Shown: positions 44,520 to 53,632 of the stretch, in pieces
Layout of the letters: each line of letters begins with the position of its first letter
How positions within the stretch are numbered: the stretch's first letter is position 1
NCBI GenBank assembly: GCA_049718665.1
Contig: JBNARO010000006.1
Span: forward strand, 4,812 to 68,811
Source of the DNA: NZ13-RE01 sp049718665
GTDB lineage: Bacteria > Dictyoglomota > Dictyoglomia > Dictyoglomales > Dictyoglomaceae
Length of the DNA: 64,000 nt
Direction of reading: 5' to 3'
Program-made: the position numbers and the translations under genes
The notes under the pieces: generated by a model
The model's input: the letters and a program-made list of their open reading frames with translations, nothing else
What the model was told of the DNA's origin: nothing
Database searches by the model: none

Positions 44520-45374
44520 ATGAGAAGTATGACTGCCTCATGTTTTAAAGAATTCTCTATTGGAGCCCTTAAACTTTATATGGAATTTAAGGGTTATAAT
44601 CATCGATTTTTAGATATAAAAATAAACCTTCCCCAAAGTTTATCTTTTCTTGAAAAGGAATTTTTAGATAAAATAAGAAATGTTATTAAAAGAGGGCATG
44701 TAAATTTCTCTTTGAAAGTTTCAAATAATTTGGATGTTCTTCCAAGATTAAATGTCTCCTTTTTAGAAGAGGTTTTAAAAGAGATAGGAAAAATTACCAG
44801 AAGAGAAGAAAAAATAGAAGATTGGAAAATTATTCTCAGTAATCCACAAGTATTTATATTGGAACCAAAAAATTTTAGTGAAGAAGAGATTGCTAAGATT
44901 AAAGAGGAATTTGAAGAACTTTTATTTGTTTTTCAAGAAGAAAGAAGAAATGAAGGAGAAAACATTGCAAAATCAGTAGAAAAATGTTTAAGAAATATTG
45001 AAGAAAACTTGAGAAAAATTGAAGGAGAAGATAGTAATTGGCGTAAAGAGATAAAAGATCTTTTACAAAGAAAGATTGAAGAATGGAATATAACTATTGA
45101 AAAAGATAGGTTATTGCAAGAGATGGCACTAATTCTCATGAAGGCAGATATAAATGAGGAATTGGAAAGACTTAAGAGTTTTTTAGATAAATTTAAGATT
45201 GAGATGAATAAAGATGAAAAGATAGGAAAAAATTTAGACTTTATCATTCAGGAAATGATACGAGAGACCAATACCTTATCAAGTAAAACTTCTAAAACGA
45301 AGATTATTGAATATGCTTTGGAAATAAAAGGAGAATTGGAGAAGATTAGAGAATTAATATCAAATGTGGAATAA
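44520..45374 (+). CDS. yicC: YicC/YloC-family endoribonuclease-like protein
   Basis: A 284-residue member of the YicC family (YicC_N plus DUF1732); E. coli YicC is implicated in RNA decay. The N-terminus MRSMTASCF corresponds to the family's MRSMTGYG, which fixes the start at 44520 rather than 44475. Also seen are KGYNHRFLDIKINLP near 33 and the C-terminal FDFIIQE-like LDFIIQEMIRETNTLSSK near 241. The residue after MRSMT is altered (ASCF rather than GYGR). It leads the yicC-remA-gmk-rpoZ order common in Firmicutes. Confidence 0.92.
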   Translation: MRSMTASCFKEFSIGALKLYMEFKGYNHRFLDIKINLPQSLSFLEKEFLDKIRNVIKRGHVNFSLKVSNNLDVLPRLNVSFLEEVLKEIGKITRREEKIEDWKIILSNPQVFILEPKNFSEEEIAKIKEEFEELLFVFQEERRNEGENIAKSVEKCLRNIEENLRKIEGEDSNWRKEIKDLLQRKIEEWNITIEKDRLLQEMALILMKADINEELERLKSFLDKFKIEMNKDEKIGKNLDFIIQEMIRETNTLSSKTSKTKIIEYALEIKGELEKIRELISNVE

Positions 45375-45386
45375 GGAGTGGTTAAC

Positions 45387-45650
45387 ATGAAAATTAAATT
45401 AATAAATATAGGTTTTGGAAATATGGTAGTAAGTTCCAGAATTGTAGCAATCATAAGTCCGGATTCTGCCCCTGTAAAGAGGTTTTTAGCAGATGCAAAA
45501 GGGAAAAATGAACTTATAGATGCAACTTATGGGAGAAAAACAAGAGCAGTGCTGGTTTTGGATAGTGGACATATAATTTTATCTGCTCTCCATCCTGAAA
45601 CTATAGCTGCGAGAGTTGAAGGAACATCTGAAACGGAGGAAGAAGAATGA
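45387..45650 (+). CDS. remA: RemA/DUF370-family regulator
   Basis: Small DNA-binding protein; in Bacillus RemA activates matrix operons, and elsewhere DUF370 proteins are uncharacterised. The family core is evident: INIGFGNMVVSSRIVAIISPDSAPVKR and YGRKTRAVLVLDSGHIILSA. 87 residues. ATG at 45387 with AAGGAG eight bases upstream is preferred over GTG 45378. The acidic tail ends in the gmk start by a four-base overlap. Position between yicC and gmk is the conserved one. Confidence 0.92.
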   Translation: MKIKLINIGFGNMVVSSRIVAIISPDSAPVKRFLADAKGKNELIDATYGRKTRAVLVLDSGHIILSALHPETIAARVEGTSETEEEE

Positions 45651-46285
45651 GCCTTTCAGGAATTCTCTTTGTCCTTTCAGGACCATCAGGAGTAGGTAAG
45701 GATGCTATATTGGATAGATTATTAGATAAAGTTCCAAATTTGGTAAAGTCAGTCTCTGTAACTACAAGACCTATGAGAGTTGGAGAAAAAGATGGAGAAA
45801 ATTATTTCTTTGTAGATGAAAAGACTTTTAAAGAAATGATAGAAAAAAATGAATTTTTAGAATGGGCAAGAGTTCATTCCTATCTTTATGGAACACCAAG
45901 AAATTTTGTAGAGAAAAGTCTTAGAGAAGGGAAAGATGTTCTTTTGAAGATTGATGTTCAAGGAGGCTTAAATATTAAGAAAATTTTCAATAATGCAGTT
46001 CTTATATTTGTTGTTCCACCATCCTTAGAAGAACTAAGAAAAAGGTTAATAAATAGAGAAACAGAAAAAAAAGAAGATTTTGAGATAAGATGGAAAAATG
46101 TTCCTCTTGAAATTTCCAAAATTTTTTATTATGATTATGTGATTGTAAATTCTGAGATAAATGATGCTGTAGAAAAAGTAAAAGCAATTATTCTTGCGGA
46201 AAGATGTAAATTAACAAAAGAAAAGGCAGAATATTGGATAAAAAGATTAGGAGGGATAGAAGATGAAGGAGCCATCAATAGATGA
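45647..46285 (+). CDS. gmk: guanylate kinase
   Basis: Converts GMP to GDP. P-loop GPSGVGKD is at about residues 11-18, followed by SVTTRPMRVGEKDGENYFFV near 36 and the GMP-binding EWARVHSYLYGTP near 72. Length is 212 residues. It starts inside the end of remA and overlaps rpoZ by 23 bases. Confidence 0.96.
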   Translation: MSLSGILFVLSGPSGVGKDAILDRLLDKVPNLVKSVSVTTRPMRVGEKDGENYFFVDEKTFKEMIEKNEFLEWARVHSYLYGTPRNFVEKSLREGKDVLLKIDVQGGLNIKKIFNNAVLIFVVPPSLEELRKRLINRETEKKEDFEIRWKNVPLEISKIFYYDYVIVNSEINDAVEKVKAIILAERCKLTKEKAEYWIKRLGGIEDEGAINR

Positions 46286-46460
46286 GTTATTAAAGAAAAT
46301 ACCAAACAAGTATATTTTGACAGTAGTGTCTGCAAAAAGAGCAAGACAGATTACTGAAGAGCTTAAGTTTCTACGCCAAATAATGGCAAGAGATCCTTTA
46401 ACTATGGCTTTAGAGGAGATAATTAAGGACAAAATCACTTACGAGGAGGAAAAGCCCTAA
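46263..46460 (+). CDS. rpoZ: RNA polymerase omega subunit
   Basis: 65-residue assembly factor of RNA polymerase. MKEPSIDELLKKIPNKYILTVV and the helix AKRARQI are family features, and the location directly after gmk is conserved. TAGGAGGGATAGAAG lies upstream within gmk. coaBC, which often follows rpoZ, is absent; priA comes next, nine bases on. Confidence 0.93.
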   Translation: MKEPSIDELLKKIPNKYILTVVSAKRARQITEELKFLRQIMARDPLTMALEEIIKDKITYEEEKP

Positions 46461-46469
46461 TTTTTAAGA

Positions 46470-48602
46470 GTGTTAATAGCTAAGGTAATTCTTTTTGATA
46501 CTCGAATCCCTGAAAAAGATTTTCTTTACTATTCCATACCTGAAGATTTGATAGAAGGAGCGGTTGTTGGGAAGGGAGTTATTGTTCCTCTAAGAAAGAG
46601 AAAGGTTTTGGGATATATTTGGGATATATTAGAAAATAGTTCTTTATTTAAAGTAATCTCTGAAATTAAGCATATATACTCTGTAATAGAGAAAGTTCCA
46701 CCATTACCTAAATCTTTAATAAACCTTGTAAACTGGATAAGTGAATATTATGGAAATTCTCTTTATAAATCTGCAAACTATATTTTCCCTTCAGGTATAG
46801 ATTTAAAAATAAAGAGAAAATTTAAAGCTAAGGAAAACTATGAAGTAGTCCTTACTAAGAAGCAAAAACAACTTTTAGAATATTTAAGAGAAGAAAAATC
46901 TTTAGATGAGTTGAAAAAATATATAGGAAGAATATCAGAGACTTTTATTAGAAATTTAATAAAAAAGCAAGTTTTAGAAGAAAGCATAGAATTAGAGTTA
47001 TCTGAGAAACATCCTAAAAAGGAATTTTATTATGAGCCCAAAAATAAAGAATGGAATATAAATAACTTATTTTCCTTAGAGGTTCAAAAGATTAAAGATA
47101 ATCTAAATAGATGTCCTTATCTTCTTTTTATTGAAAATAGAAAGGAGAGGTGGGAATTTTATTTAGAATTAATAAGGTCTTTTTATAATTATGGAAAGCA
47201 AATTTTAATACTATTTCCAACTCTTAGTTCTCTCCAAGATTTTACAAATTTTCTATTAAATAAAGTTCCTGTTAAATTTTACCCATTTCATGGATTCCTT
47301 ACACCTGCTCAGTCTTATCAAGTTTTTAAAATTTCAGGGGAAAAAAGTCCAGTATTAGTTATTTCTACAGGAAAAGGAATTTTTTTACCTTTTAACAATT
47401 TAGGAATTATTATCTTGGACGAAGAAGAAAATGAATTTTATAATTATAGAGAAAAAGAACCTCGCTTTGATACTACAAAGGTTGCAATAAAGAGGGCAGA
47501 GATTGAAAATATTCCAATAATTCTTGGAAGCAGTTCGCCGTCTATTTCTTCCTTTTATAATTTTATAAAAGGAAGATTTTTACTATATCGTAAAACCTCT
47601 CCGAAACCTAAGATAACAGTTTTAGACATGAGAAAGGAAAAAAGTAGCATTTTATCTTATTATTCTATAAGAAGGATAAGAGAAGTTTTAGAAAACAAAA
47701 AACAAGTATTTTTCCTTTTAAATAGGTTAGGTTATTCTACGTACCTTCAATGTCAAGATTGTGGATACACTTTTTATTGTCCTTATTGTAGTACTTCTCT
47801 TGTATATCATTCTGAAGACTTAGAGTTGAGATGCCATTATTGTGGATATAGGATCTCCTCAATAGCCACTTGCCCAAACTGTGGGGGTTATAGTTTTACT
47901 TATGGAGGATTAGGAACAGAAAAATTAGAAAGTCATATAAAAAGATTATTTCCAAAACTTGCTATTCAGAGATGGGATAGTGATCAGGATATAAAGGATG
48001 AGACATTATTATATAAAAGCAATATAATAGTAGGAACTCGTCTTATTGTTCCATGGATACCAAGACTTCCTGTAGGCCTTTTAGTAATAGTTAATTTTGA
48101 CAATTTTCTACATATTCCAGATTTTTCTATTTCTGAAAAAACTTTCAGCTTATTAAGAAGAATCTTAGGAGATTTTCCAGGGGAAGAGATGATAATCCAA
48201 ACTTTTTCTCCTAATCACTATTTATTAAAAGCCTTAAAAACTAATTCTTATACTGTATTTCTACATGAAGAATTAAAATTAAGGAAAAGCTTGAAATATC
48301 CTCCCTTCTCTATTCTCCATCAAGTCTTATTAATAGGAGATGACGAAAGAGAAATAATAGAAGCGGGAAAAGAGATTAAAAAAAGATTAGAGGAGAAATT
48401 AGAGAATGTAGAAGTTTTAGGACCTGCTCCTTATTTCCCGTATGTTTTGAAAGAAAAATACAGATACCAGATTCTTATAAAAGCTTTTGGAGAAAAGGAT
48501 ATTTTGGAAAATTTTAAAGAGATAAAAGAGATAATAGAATATGATAATGTGTTTTCAAATTATAAGGTTATAATAAATAAGGATGTAAGAGAAATTATAT
48601 AA
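46470..48602 (+). CDS. priA: PriA-like primosomal protein with degenerate helicase motifs
   Basis: Replication-restart protein, 710 residues, GTG start. The N-terminal 3'-DNA-binding domain (about 1-105), winged-helix region and the eight-cysteine zinc module (Cys428, 431, 437, 440, 455, 458, 468, 471) are intact. The helicase motifs are not: where Walker A GxTGSGKT should be (about 216-226) the sequence is LLFIENRKER, motif II reads DEEE (317-320) instead of DEEH, and the GTQMIxKG motif is replaced by GTRLIVPW. It is therefore expected to bind forks and load proteins without ATP-driven unwinding. Position before def-fmt is the normal priA locus. Confidence 0.9.
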   Translation: MLIAKVILFDTRIPEKDFLYYSIPEDLIEGAVVGKGVIVPLRKRKVLGYIWDILENSSLFKVISEIKHIYSVIEKVPPLPKSLINLVNWISEYYGNSLYKSANYIFPSGIDLKIKRKFKAKENYEVVLTKKQKQLLEYLREEKSLDELKKYIGRISETFIRNLIKKQVLEESIELELSEKHPKKEFYYEPKNKEWNINNLFSLEVQKIKDNLNRCPYLLFIENRKERWEFYLELIRSFYNYGKQILILFPTLSSLQDFTNFLLNKVPVKFYPFHGFLTPAQSYQVFKISGEKSPVLVISTGKGIFLPFNNLGIIILDEEENEFYNYREKEPRFDTTKVAIKRAEIENIPIILGSSSPSISSFYNFIKGRFLLYRKTSPKPKITVLDMRKEKSSILSYYSIRRIREVLENKKQVFFLLNRLGYSTYLQCQDCGYTFYCPYCSTSLVYHSEDLELRCHYCGYRISSIATCPNCGGYSFTYGGLGTEKLESHIKRLFPKLAIQRWDSDQDIKDETLLYKSNIIVGTRLIVPWIPRLPVGLLVIVNFDNFLHIPDFSISEKTFSLLRRILGDFPGEEMIIQTFSPNHYLLKALKTNSYTVFLHEELKLRKSLKYPPFSILHQVLLIGDDEREIIEAGKEIKKRLEEKLENVEVLGPAPYFPYVLKEKYRYQILIKAFGEKDILENFKEIKEIIEYDNVFSNYKVIINKDVREII

Positions 48603-48620
48603 AACATGAGGTGAGCACAG

Positions 48621-49070
48621 ATGATATTAAAGATATTATTTATAGGAGATCCTGTATTAAGAAAAAAGGCAAAAAGAGTAGAGAAAATAAATGATGAGAT
48701 AAAAAAATTGGCAGAAGATATGATGGAAACAATGAAATCTGCAGATGGGGTAGGTCTTGCTGCACCTCAGGTAGGAAGAAGCATAAGAATGATTGTTGTT
48801 TCCTACGAAGAGAAAGATATGGTGCTTATAAATCCTGAGATTATAGAGAAAGAAGGAGAAAGTATAGATATTGAAGGATGTTTAAGTGTCCCTGGAGTGG
48901 AGGTACCTGTTAAAAGGGCGGAGAAAATAACTTTAAAATTTCAAAACTTAAAAGGAAAGACGCAAATAATTAAAGCTGAAGGAATGTGGGCGAGAATTTT
49001 CCAGCATGAAATAGACCATTTAGATGGAATTTTGATTGTAGATAAGATAGAGGAAAGTGTAAAAGTATGA
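48621..49070 (+). CDS. def: peptide deformylase
   Basis: Removes the formyl group from nascent proteins. All three metal/active-site motifs are present: GVGLAAPQVG at about 43-52, EGCLSVPG with Cys87, and QHEIDHLDG with His129, Glu130 and His133. 149 residues. GAGGTGAG precedes the ATG. It overlaps fmt by four bases. Confidence 0.97.
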   Translation: MILKILFIGDPVLRKKAKRVEKINDEIKKLAEDMMETMKSADGVGLAAPQVGRSIRMIVVSYEEKDMVLINPEIIEKEGESIDIEGCLSVPGVEVPVKRAEKITLKFQNLKGKTQIIKAEGMWARIFQHEIDHLDGILIVDKIEESVKV

Positions 49071-50005
49071 GAGTTATTTTTTTTGGTACTCCTCTTTTTG
49101 CTAAAATAATCTTGGAAAAACTCTATAAGGAAGAGGAGATTATTGCAGTATTTACCCAGCCAGATAAACCTAAAGGAAGAGGCAAGAAAATTGAGTTTTC
49201 AGAGGTTAAAAAATTTGCTTTAGAAAAAGGCATTCAAGTTTTCCAACCAGAAAAGTTGAAAACTAAAGAAGTAGAAGATTTAATCTGGGAGTTAAAGCCT
49301 GATATTTTTATAGTAGCATCCTATGGTAAAATTATTCCTGAAAATTTATTAAATATTCCTCCTTATGGAGGAATAAATGTTCATGCCTCAATCCTGCCAA
49401 AATATAGAGGAGCAAGTCCTATTGAAAGAGCTCTTTGGAATTGCGAGAAAGAGACAGGGATAAGTATAATGCAAATGGAAAAAGGTTTAGATACAGGACC
49501 TGTATGGAGTATTAAAAAAATTCCCATTGATCTTGAAGATAATAGAGAGACATTAACTTTAAAATTGGCTTATCTTGGAGGAGAACTATTATTGGAAACT
49601 CTTCCTTTAATTAAAGAGGGGAAAATAAAACCTACGCCTCAAGATGATTCCTTAGCTACTTACGCTCCAAAAATCTCTCCGGAAGAAGAGAAAATAGATT
49701 GGGAAAGTCCTGTAAAAAAAATTTGGTGTCAAATAAGGGCTCTTTCTCCAGAACCTGGGGCATATACCTATTTTAGAGGAAGTATATTGAAAATTTTAAA
49801 AGCAGAATATTCGGAAGATAAATTTGATGCTCCAGTGGGAAGCATAGTACTTATTAATAAGAAAAAAGGGTTTGCAGTTAAAGGTATAGATGGTATACTT
49901 TGGATATTGGAAGTAAAGCCAGAAAACAAAAAGAAAATTTCAGCGATAGATTTCATAAATGGCTACAGATTGAATATAGGAGAGAGTTTGGGATACTCCC
50001 CTTGA
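49067..50005 (+). CDS. fmt: methionyl-tRNA formyltransferase
   Basis: Formylates initiator Met-tRNA. The N-terminal Rossmann formyltransferase domain has IFFGTPLFAKIIL, INVHASILPKYRGASPIERALWN near 105 (Asn, His) and GLDTGPVW near 143; the C-terminal OB-fold domain follows from about 205. Length 312 residues. Coupled to def by overlap. Confidence 0.96.
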   Translation: MRVIFFGTPLFAKIILEKLYKEEEIIAVFTQPDKPKGRGKKIEFSEVKKFALEKGIQVFQPEKLKTKEVEDLIWELKPDIFIVASYGKIIPENLLNIPPYGGINVHASILPKYRGASPIERALWNCEKETGISIMQMEKGLDTGPVWSIKKIPIDLEDNRETLTLKLAYLGGELLLETLPLIKEGKIKPTPQDDSLATYAPKISPEEEKIDWESPVKKIWCQIRALSPEPGAYTYFRGSILKILKAEYSEDKFDAPVGSIVLINKKKGFAVKGIDGILWILEVKPENKKKISAIDFINGYRLNIGESLGYSP

Positions 50006-50081
50006 AGAATTTTGGAAAGAGATATACTATAAAAAGGTCTAATAAAAGAGATAAGGTTTAAAAAACTTAGGAGGTGAAAAA

Positions 50082-50771
50082 ATGTTCTTTTTTTGGGATC
50101 CAACATATATAATATTAATACCCGCATTAATTCTTAGTATATATGCAAGTTGGAAAGTAAGATCTACTTTTAATTACTTTTCTCAAATTCCTAACTCTAA
50201 AGGAATAACAGGAAGGGAAGCTGCAAGAGTTCTATTAAGATCTCTTGGACTTTATGATGTAAAAGTGGAACTTACGCCCGGGACTTTAACAGATCATTAC
50301 GATCCAAGAACAAAAACCTTGAGGCTATCTGAAGCTGTGTATTATTCGCCTTCAGTCTCTGCTCTCGGAGTTTGTGCCCATGAAATAGGACATGCTATTC
50401 AACATGCAACAGGATATTTTGCTTTAGCTCTTCGTTCCTCCTTAGTTCCTTTAGCAGGTTTTGGGACTAATATGGCATTTCCTCTATTTTTAATTGGTTT
50501 CTTATTTGGAAGTTATTCTTTAATGAATATAGGAATTCTTCTTTTCTCTTTGGGAGTACTCTTTTACCTTGTTACTTTGCCTGTAGAGATAAATGCAAGT
50601 AAAAGGGCAAGAGAACTTTTGTTGTCGTCAGGATTGGTAAGTTTGAAAGAGGCAGAAGGAGTAAAAGCAGTATTAGATGCTGCTGCATTAACTTATCTTG
50701 CTGCAGCTGCTATGGCTATTCTCCAGCTTCTTAGATTGATTCTCTTAGCTAATATGAGAAGAAGAGATTAA
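50082..50771 (+). CDS. neutral zinc metallopeptidase, YugP type
   Basis: Membrane-bound zincin of 229 residues. The HExxH motif is CAHEIGHAIQHATGY, with His100, Glu101 and His104. Three to four membrane segments are seen at about 8-24, 120-145, 145-168 and near 200-222. The family (COG2738) is widespread in Firmicutes; substrate unknown. AGGAGGTGAAAA precedes the ATG. Its place between fmt and rsmB is found in several clostridial genomes. It abuts rsmB with a one-base overlap. Confidence 0.88.
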   Translation: MFFFWDPTYIILIPALILSIYASWKVRSTFNYFSQIPNSKGITGREAARVLLRSLGLYDVKVELTPGTLTDHYDPRTKTLRLSEAVYYSPSVSALGVCAHEIGHAIQHATGYFALALRSSLVPLAGFGTNMAFPLFLIGFLFGSYSLMNIGILLFSLGVLFYLVTLPVEINASKRARELLLSSGLVSLKEAEGVKAVLDAAALTYLAAAAMAILQLLRLILLANMRRRD

Positions 50772-52063
50772 TGAAAGTAAGATTAAAAGCGGTAGAGATT
50801 CTTTACGAAATAGAAAAGAGGGAAGGTTATGCGAATTTAATATTAAGAAAAAGCCTTCCCTCCTTAAATTTATCCTTAAAAGAAAAGGGATTTATTACAG
50901 AGCTTGTATATGGAATATTAAGATGGAGATTGACTTTAGATGAAATATGGAAAGTTTACGTAAAAAATCCTGAAAGTTTAAGCTTTTGGGCCAAAATTCT
51001 CCTTAGAATGGCAGTATATCATAAATATTTTTTAAAGAATACTACTATACCTGTTGCCATGAATGAGCTTGTGGAGATTGCAAAGATTAAGGCAAAAAAA
51101 GAGAAAAATTTGGTAAATGCAGTAATAAGAAAAATTACCTCTGATAATGTAAATATAGATAACTTTCCAGAGGATGTTAGATATAGCCATCCCTCTTGGA
51201 TATTAAAAGAATGGGAAGACTATTTGGGAAAAGAAACTGCATTTAAAATTGCCCAGTGGAATAACTCTCCATCTTTTATTACTATTAGAGTAAACCCTTT
51301 AAAGACTAATAAAGAAGAATTAAAAAGACTTCTGGAAGGAGATGGCATAAAAGTAGAAGATGGATTTTTCGTTTCTCAATCATTGATATTAGAGCATGGG
51401 ATTTCTTTTGAGGATTATCATCTTTTTCAAAAAGGTTATTTTACCATTCAAAGTGAGGCAAGTATGCTAACATCTATAATATTAAATCCAAAACCTGGAG
51501 AAAAAGTAGCAGATCTTTGCTCTGCTCCAGGGACAAAATCTACCCATCTTGCTGAAATTATGAAAAATGAAGGAGAAATTCTTTCCATAGATAAAAATAA
51601 ATCTCGAGTAAAACTTATTAAAATAAATGCCCAAAGATTAGGAATAGATATAATAAAAGTTTTAAATTCTGATGTCTTAGAGCTTCCAGAAAGTTTAAAT
51701 GGAACCTTCGATAAAGTGCTTTTAGATGCTCCCTGTACAGGATTAGGAGTTTTAAAGCATAAACCTGAAATAAAATGGAGAAGGAAAAGAGAAGATATCT
51801 ATGAACTTTCACGGCTTCAATTATCTCTTTTAGAAAGAGGGGTAAGACTGCTGAGAAAAGGTGGAGAAATTTTGTATAGTACATGCACATTAACTTGGCA
51901 GGAAAATGAAGGGGTAGTCCTATCCTTTTTACAAAAGAATCCATCTTTTTTTCTTAAAAAATTTTCCTTTAATGACAAAATTTATCCAGGAATTATGAGA
52001 ATTATTCCTTACGAATTTAACACTGATGGATTCTTTATAGCCCTAATAAAAAATGGAAAATAG
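50771..52063 (+). CDS. rsmB: 16S rRNA (cytosine-967 C5) methyltransferase
   Basis: NusB-like RNA-binding domain (about 1-135) fused to an NSUN/RsmB methyltransferase domain. AdoMet motif ADLCSAPGTKSTHLAE is near residue 247, the catalytic LLDAPCTGLGVL near 318 and the second cysteine in STCTLTW near 375. 430 residues. ATG overlaps the zinc protease stop. It overlaps rlmN by 11 bases. Confidence 0.94.
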   Translation: MKVRLKAVEILYEIEKREGYANLILRKSLPSLNLSLKEKGFITELVYGILRWRLTLDEIWKVYVKNPESLSFWAKILLRMAVYHKYFLKNTTIPVAMNELVEIAKIKAKKEKNLVNAVIRKITSDNVNIDNFPEDVRYSHPSWILKEWEDYLGKETAFKIAQWNNSPSFITIRVNPLKTNKEELKRLLEGDGIKVEDGFFVSQSLILEHGISFEDYHLFQKGYFTIQSEASMLTSIILNPKPGEKVADLCSAPGTKSTHLAEIMKNEGEILSIDKNKSRVKLIKINAQRLGIDIIKVLNSDVLELPESLNGTFDKVLLDAPCTGLGVLKHKPEIKWRRKREDIYELSRLQLSLLERGVRLLRKGGEILYSTCTLTWQENEGVVLSFLQKNPSFFLKKFSFNDKIYPGIMRIIPYEFNTDGFFIALIKNGK

Positions 52064-53096
52064 TATTTTTTCTTTGAATATAGATGAATTAAAAAATTAT
52101 TTAGCAAGTATATGTGAGCCCCCTTATAGAGCTCAGCAAATAACAGATTGGATTTATAAAAAATTAGTTCTTGATCCACTTTTAATGACTAATTTGCCAA
52201 AAAATTTAAGAGAAAAATTAAAGGAGAATTTTTCTTTTTCCCTTCCCGAAGTTGTGAATAAAATAGAGGAAGAAAATACCACAAAATTTTTATTTAAATT
52301 AGAAGATGGTGAAATTATAGAATCAGTATTGATAATTCATTCAGAAAGAATAACATTATGTGTGTCTACTCAGGTAGGATGCCCTTATAGATGTCAATTT
52401 TGTGCTACAGGACTTGTAGGATTTAAAAGAAATCTTTCAACAGGAGAAATAATTTCTCAAATTTTATGGGCAAAAATTTTTCTTAAAAATATAGGGAAAG
52501 ATCTTACCAATGTTGTTTACATGGGAATGGGAGAACCCTTAGCAAATTATAAGAATGTTTTAAAATCTATAAAGATTTTAAATGCTCCTTGGGGAATAAA
52601 TATGGGAGTAAGGCATATTTCTTTGTCCACTGTGGGGTTAGTCCCTCAGATTTATAAGCTTTCGGAAGAAAAAATTCCCATTACCTTAGCTATCTCCCTC
52701 CATGCTCCTGAGAATGAGTTAAGAAATATTTTAGTCCCTATAAACAAGAAGTATCCCTTAGAAGAGCTTTTACCCGCGTGCTGGTATTATGTAGAGAAAA
52801 CGTCAAGAAGGGTGAGCTTTGAATATGTTCTCTTGGAAGAGGTTAATGATACTTTGGAAATGGCAGAAAAATTGGTGAAACTATTAAAAGGAAAACCTGC
52901 CCATGTGAATTTAATTCCCTGGAATCCTGTTAAAGAGTTTCCTTGGAAGAGACCATCTCTTTTAAGAATTAAAAGATTTGAGAAATTTTTAAGAGAAAGA
53001 GGGATTAATACTACAGTAAGAATTTCTCGTGGAGAAAGAATAAAGGCAGGATGTGGACAATTAAGAGGGAGATATATTAAGGAGGAAATAAAATGA
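52053..53096 (+). CDS. rlmN: dual-specificity RNA methyltransferase RlmN
   Basis: Radical-SAM enzyme making m2A2503 in 23S rRNA and m2A37 in some tRNAs. The cluster cysteines are Cys110, Cys114 and Cys117 (CPYRCQFC); GMGEPLANY near 165 binds AdoMet, and the methyl-carrying cysteine is expected in AGCGQLRG near 338. Length 347 residues. It overlaps rsmB and the PASTA gene. Confidence 0.95.
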   Translation: MENSIFSLNIDELKNYLASICEPPYRAQQITDWIYKKLVLDPLLMTNLPKNLREKLKENFSFSLPEVVNKIEEENTTKFLFKLEDGEIIESVLIIHSERITLCVSTQVGCPYRCQFCATGLVGFKRNLSTGEIISQILWAKIFLKNIGKDLTNVVYMGMGEPLANYKNVLKSIKILNAPWGINMGVRHISLSTVGLVPQIYKLSEEKIPITLAISLHAPENELRNILVPINKKYPLEELLPACWYYVEKTSRRVSFEYVLLEEVNDTLEMAEKLVKLLKGKPAHVNLIPWNPVKEFPWKRPSLLRIKRFEKFLRERGINTTVRISRGERIKAGCGQLRGRYIKEEIK

Positions 53097-53617
53097 AGAC
53101 AAAGTATTTTCTCTATATTTTTTTAGTTCTAAATATCATTCTTCTTGGAGTAAATTTATATAACCTTTTTGCTTTTGTAAATTCTTCCCCTGAAAATATT
53201 ATTTCTGTTCCTGATGTAAGAAATAAGGATATTGTTTCCGCTACAAAAATTCTTATAGATAGTGGATTTAAGCCAAGAATTCAAGGGATTCTTATGGATA
53301 GAAGTAAAGACAGCTTTGTGGTTTTGGATCAAAATCCTTTATCTAAAGCCTTAAAGGGAAGCATAGTGGATTTGTGGATAAATCAGCCTGCTAAAATAGT
53401 CCTTCTTCCTGATTTAAGATATAAAAATGTGGAGGAGGCAAGAAATCTTTTAGAAAAATTGGATCTTAGAGTGGAAGTAATTCCCTTTGAAGAGGGACAG
53501 GTTGTAAGGCAAGCTCCTGATCCAAATTTTTATGTAGAAAAAGGGAGTAATATTGTCCTTTGGGTTGAAAGTACAACTGCCCCATCAGAAAACTCTACCC
53601 AAACTTTAACCCCTTAA
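53093..53617 (+). CDS. membrane-anchored protein with two PASTA domains, no kinase
   Basis: A 174-residue protein: one N-terminal membrane segment (about 6-28), then two PASTA repeats, VPDVRNKDIVSATKILIDSGF (about 39-97, given in part) and LPDLRYKNVEEARNLLEKLDL-like (about 104-158), and a Ser/Thr/Pro-rich tail. PASTA domains normally form the outer half of PknB/PrkC kinases or of PBPs and bind peptidoglycan. Here they stand alone, in the position of prkC between rlmN and rpe. It may be a wall-binding sensor or tether, or the remnant of a kinase. The start overlaps rlmN by four bases. Confidence 0.85.
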   Translation: MKTKYFLYIFLVLNIILLGVNLYNLFAFVNSSPENIISVPDVRNKDIVSATKILIDSGFKPRIQGILMDRSKDSFVVLDQNPLSKALKGSIVDLWINQPAKIVLLPDLRYKNVEEARNLLEKLDLRVEVIPFEEGQVVRQAPDPNFYVEKGSNIVLWVESTTAPSENSTQTLTP

Positions 53618-53632
53618 GGAAAGGTGAGAAAA

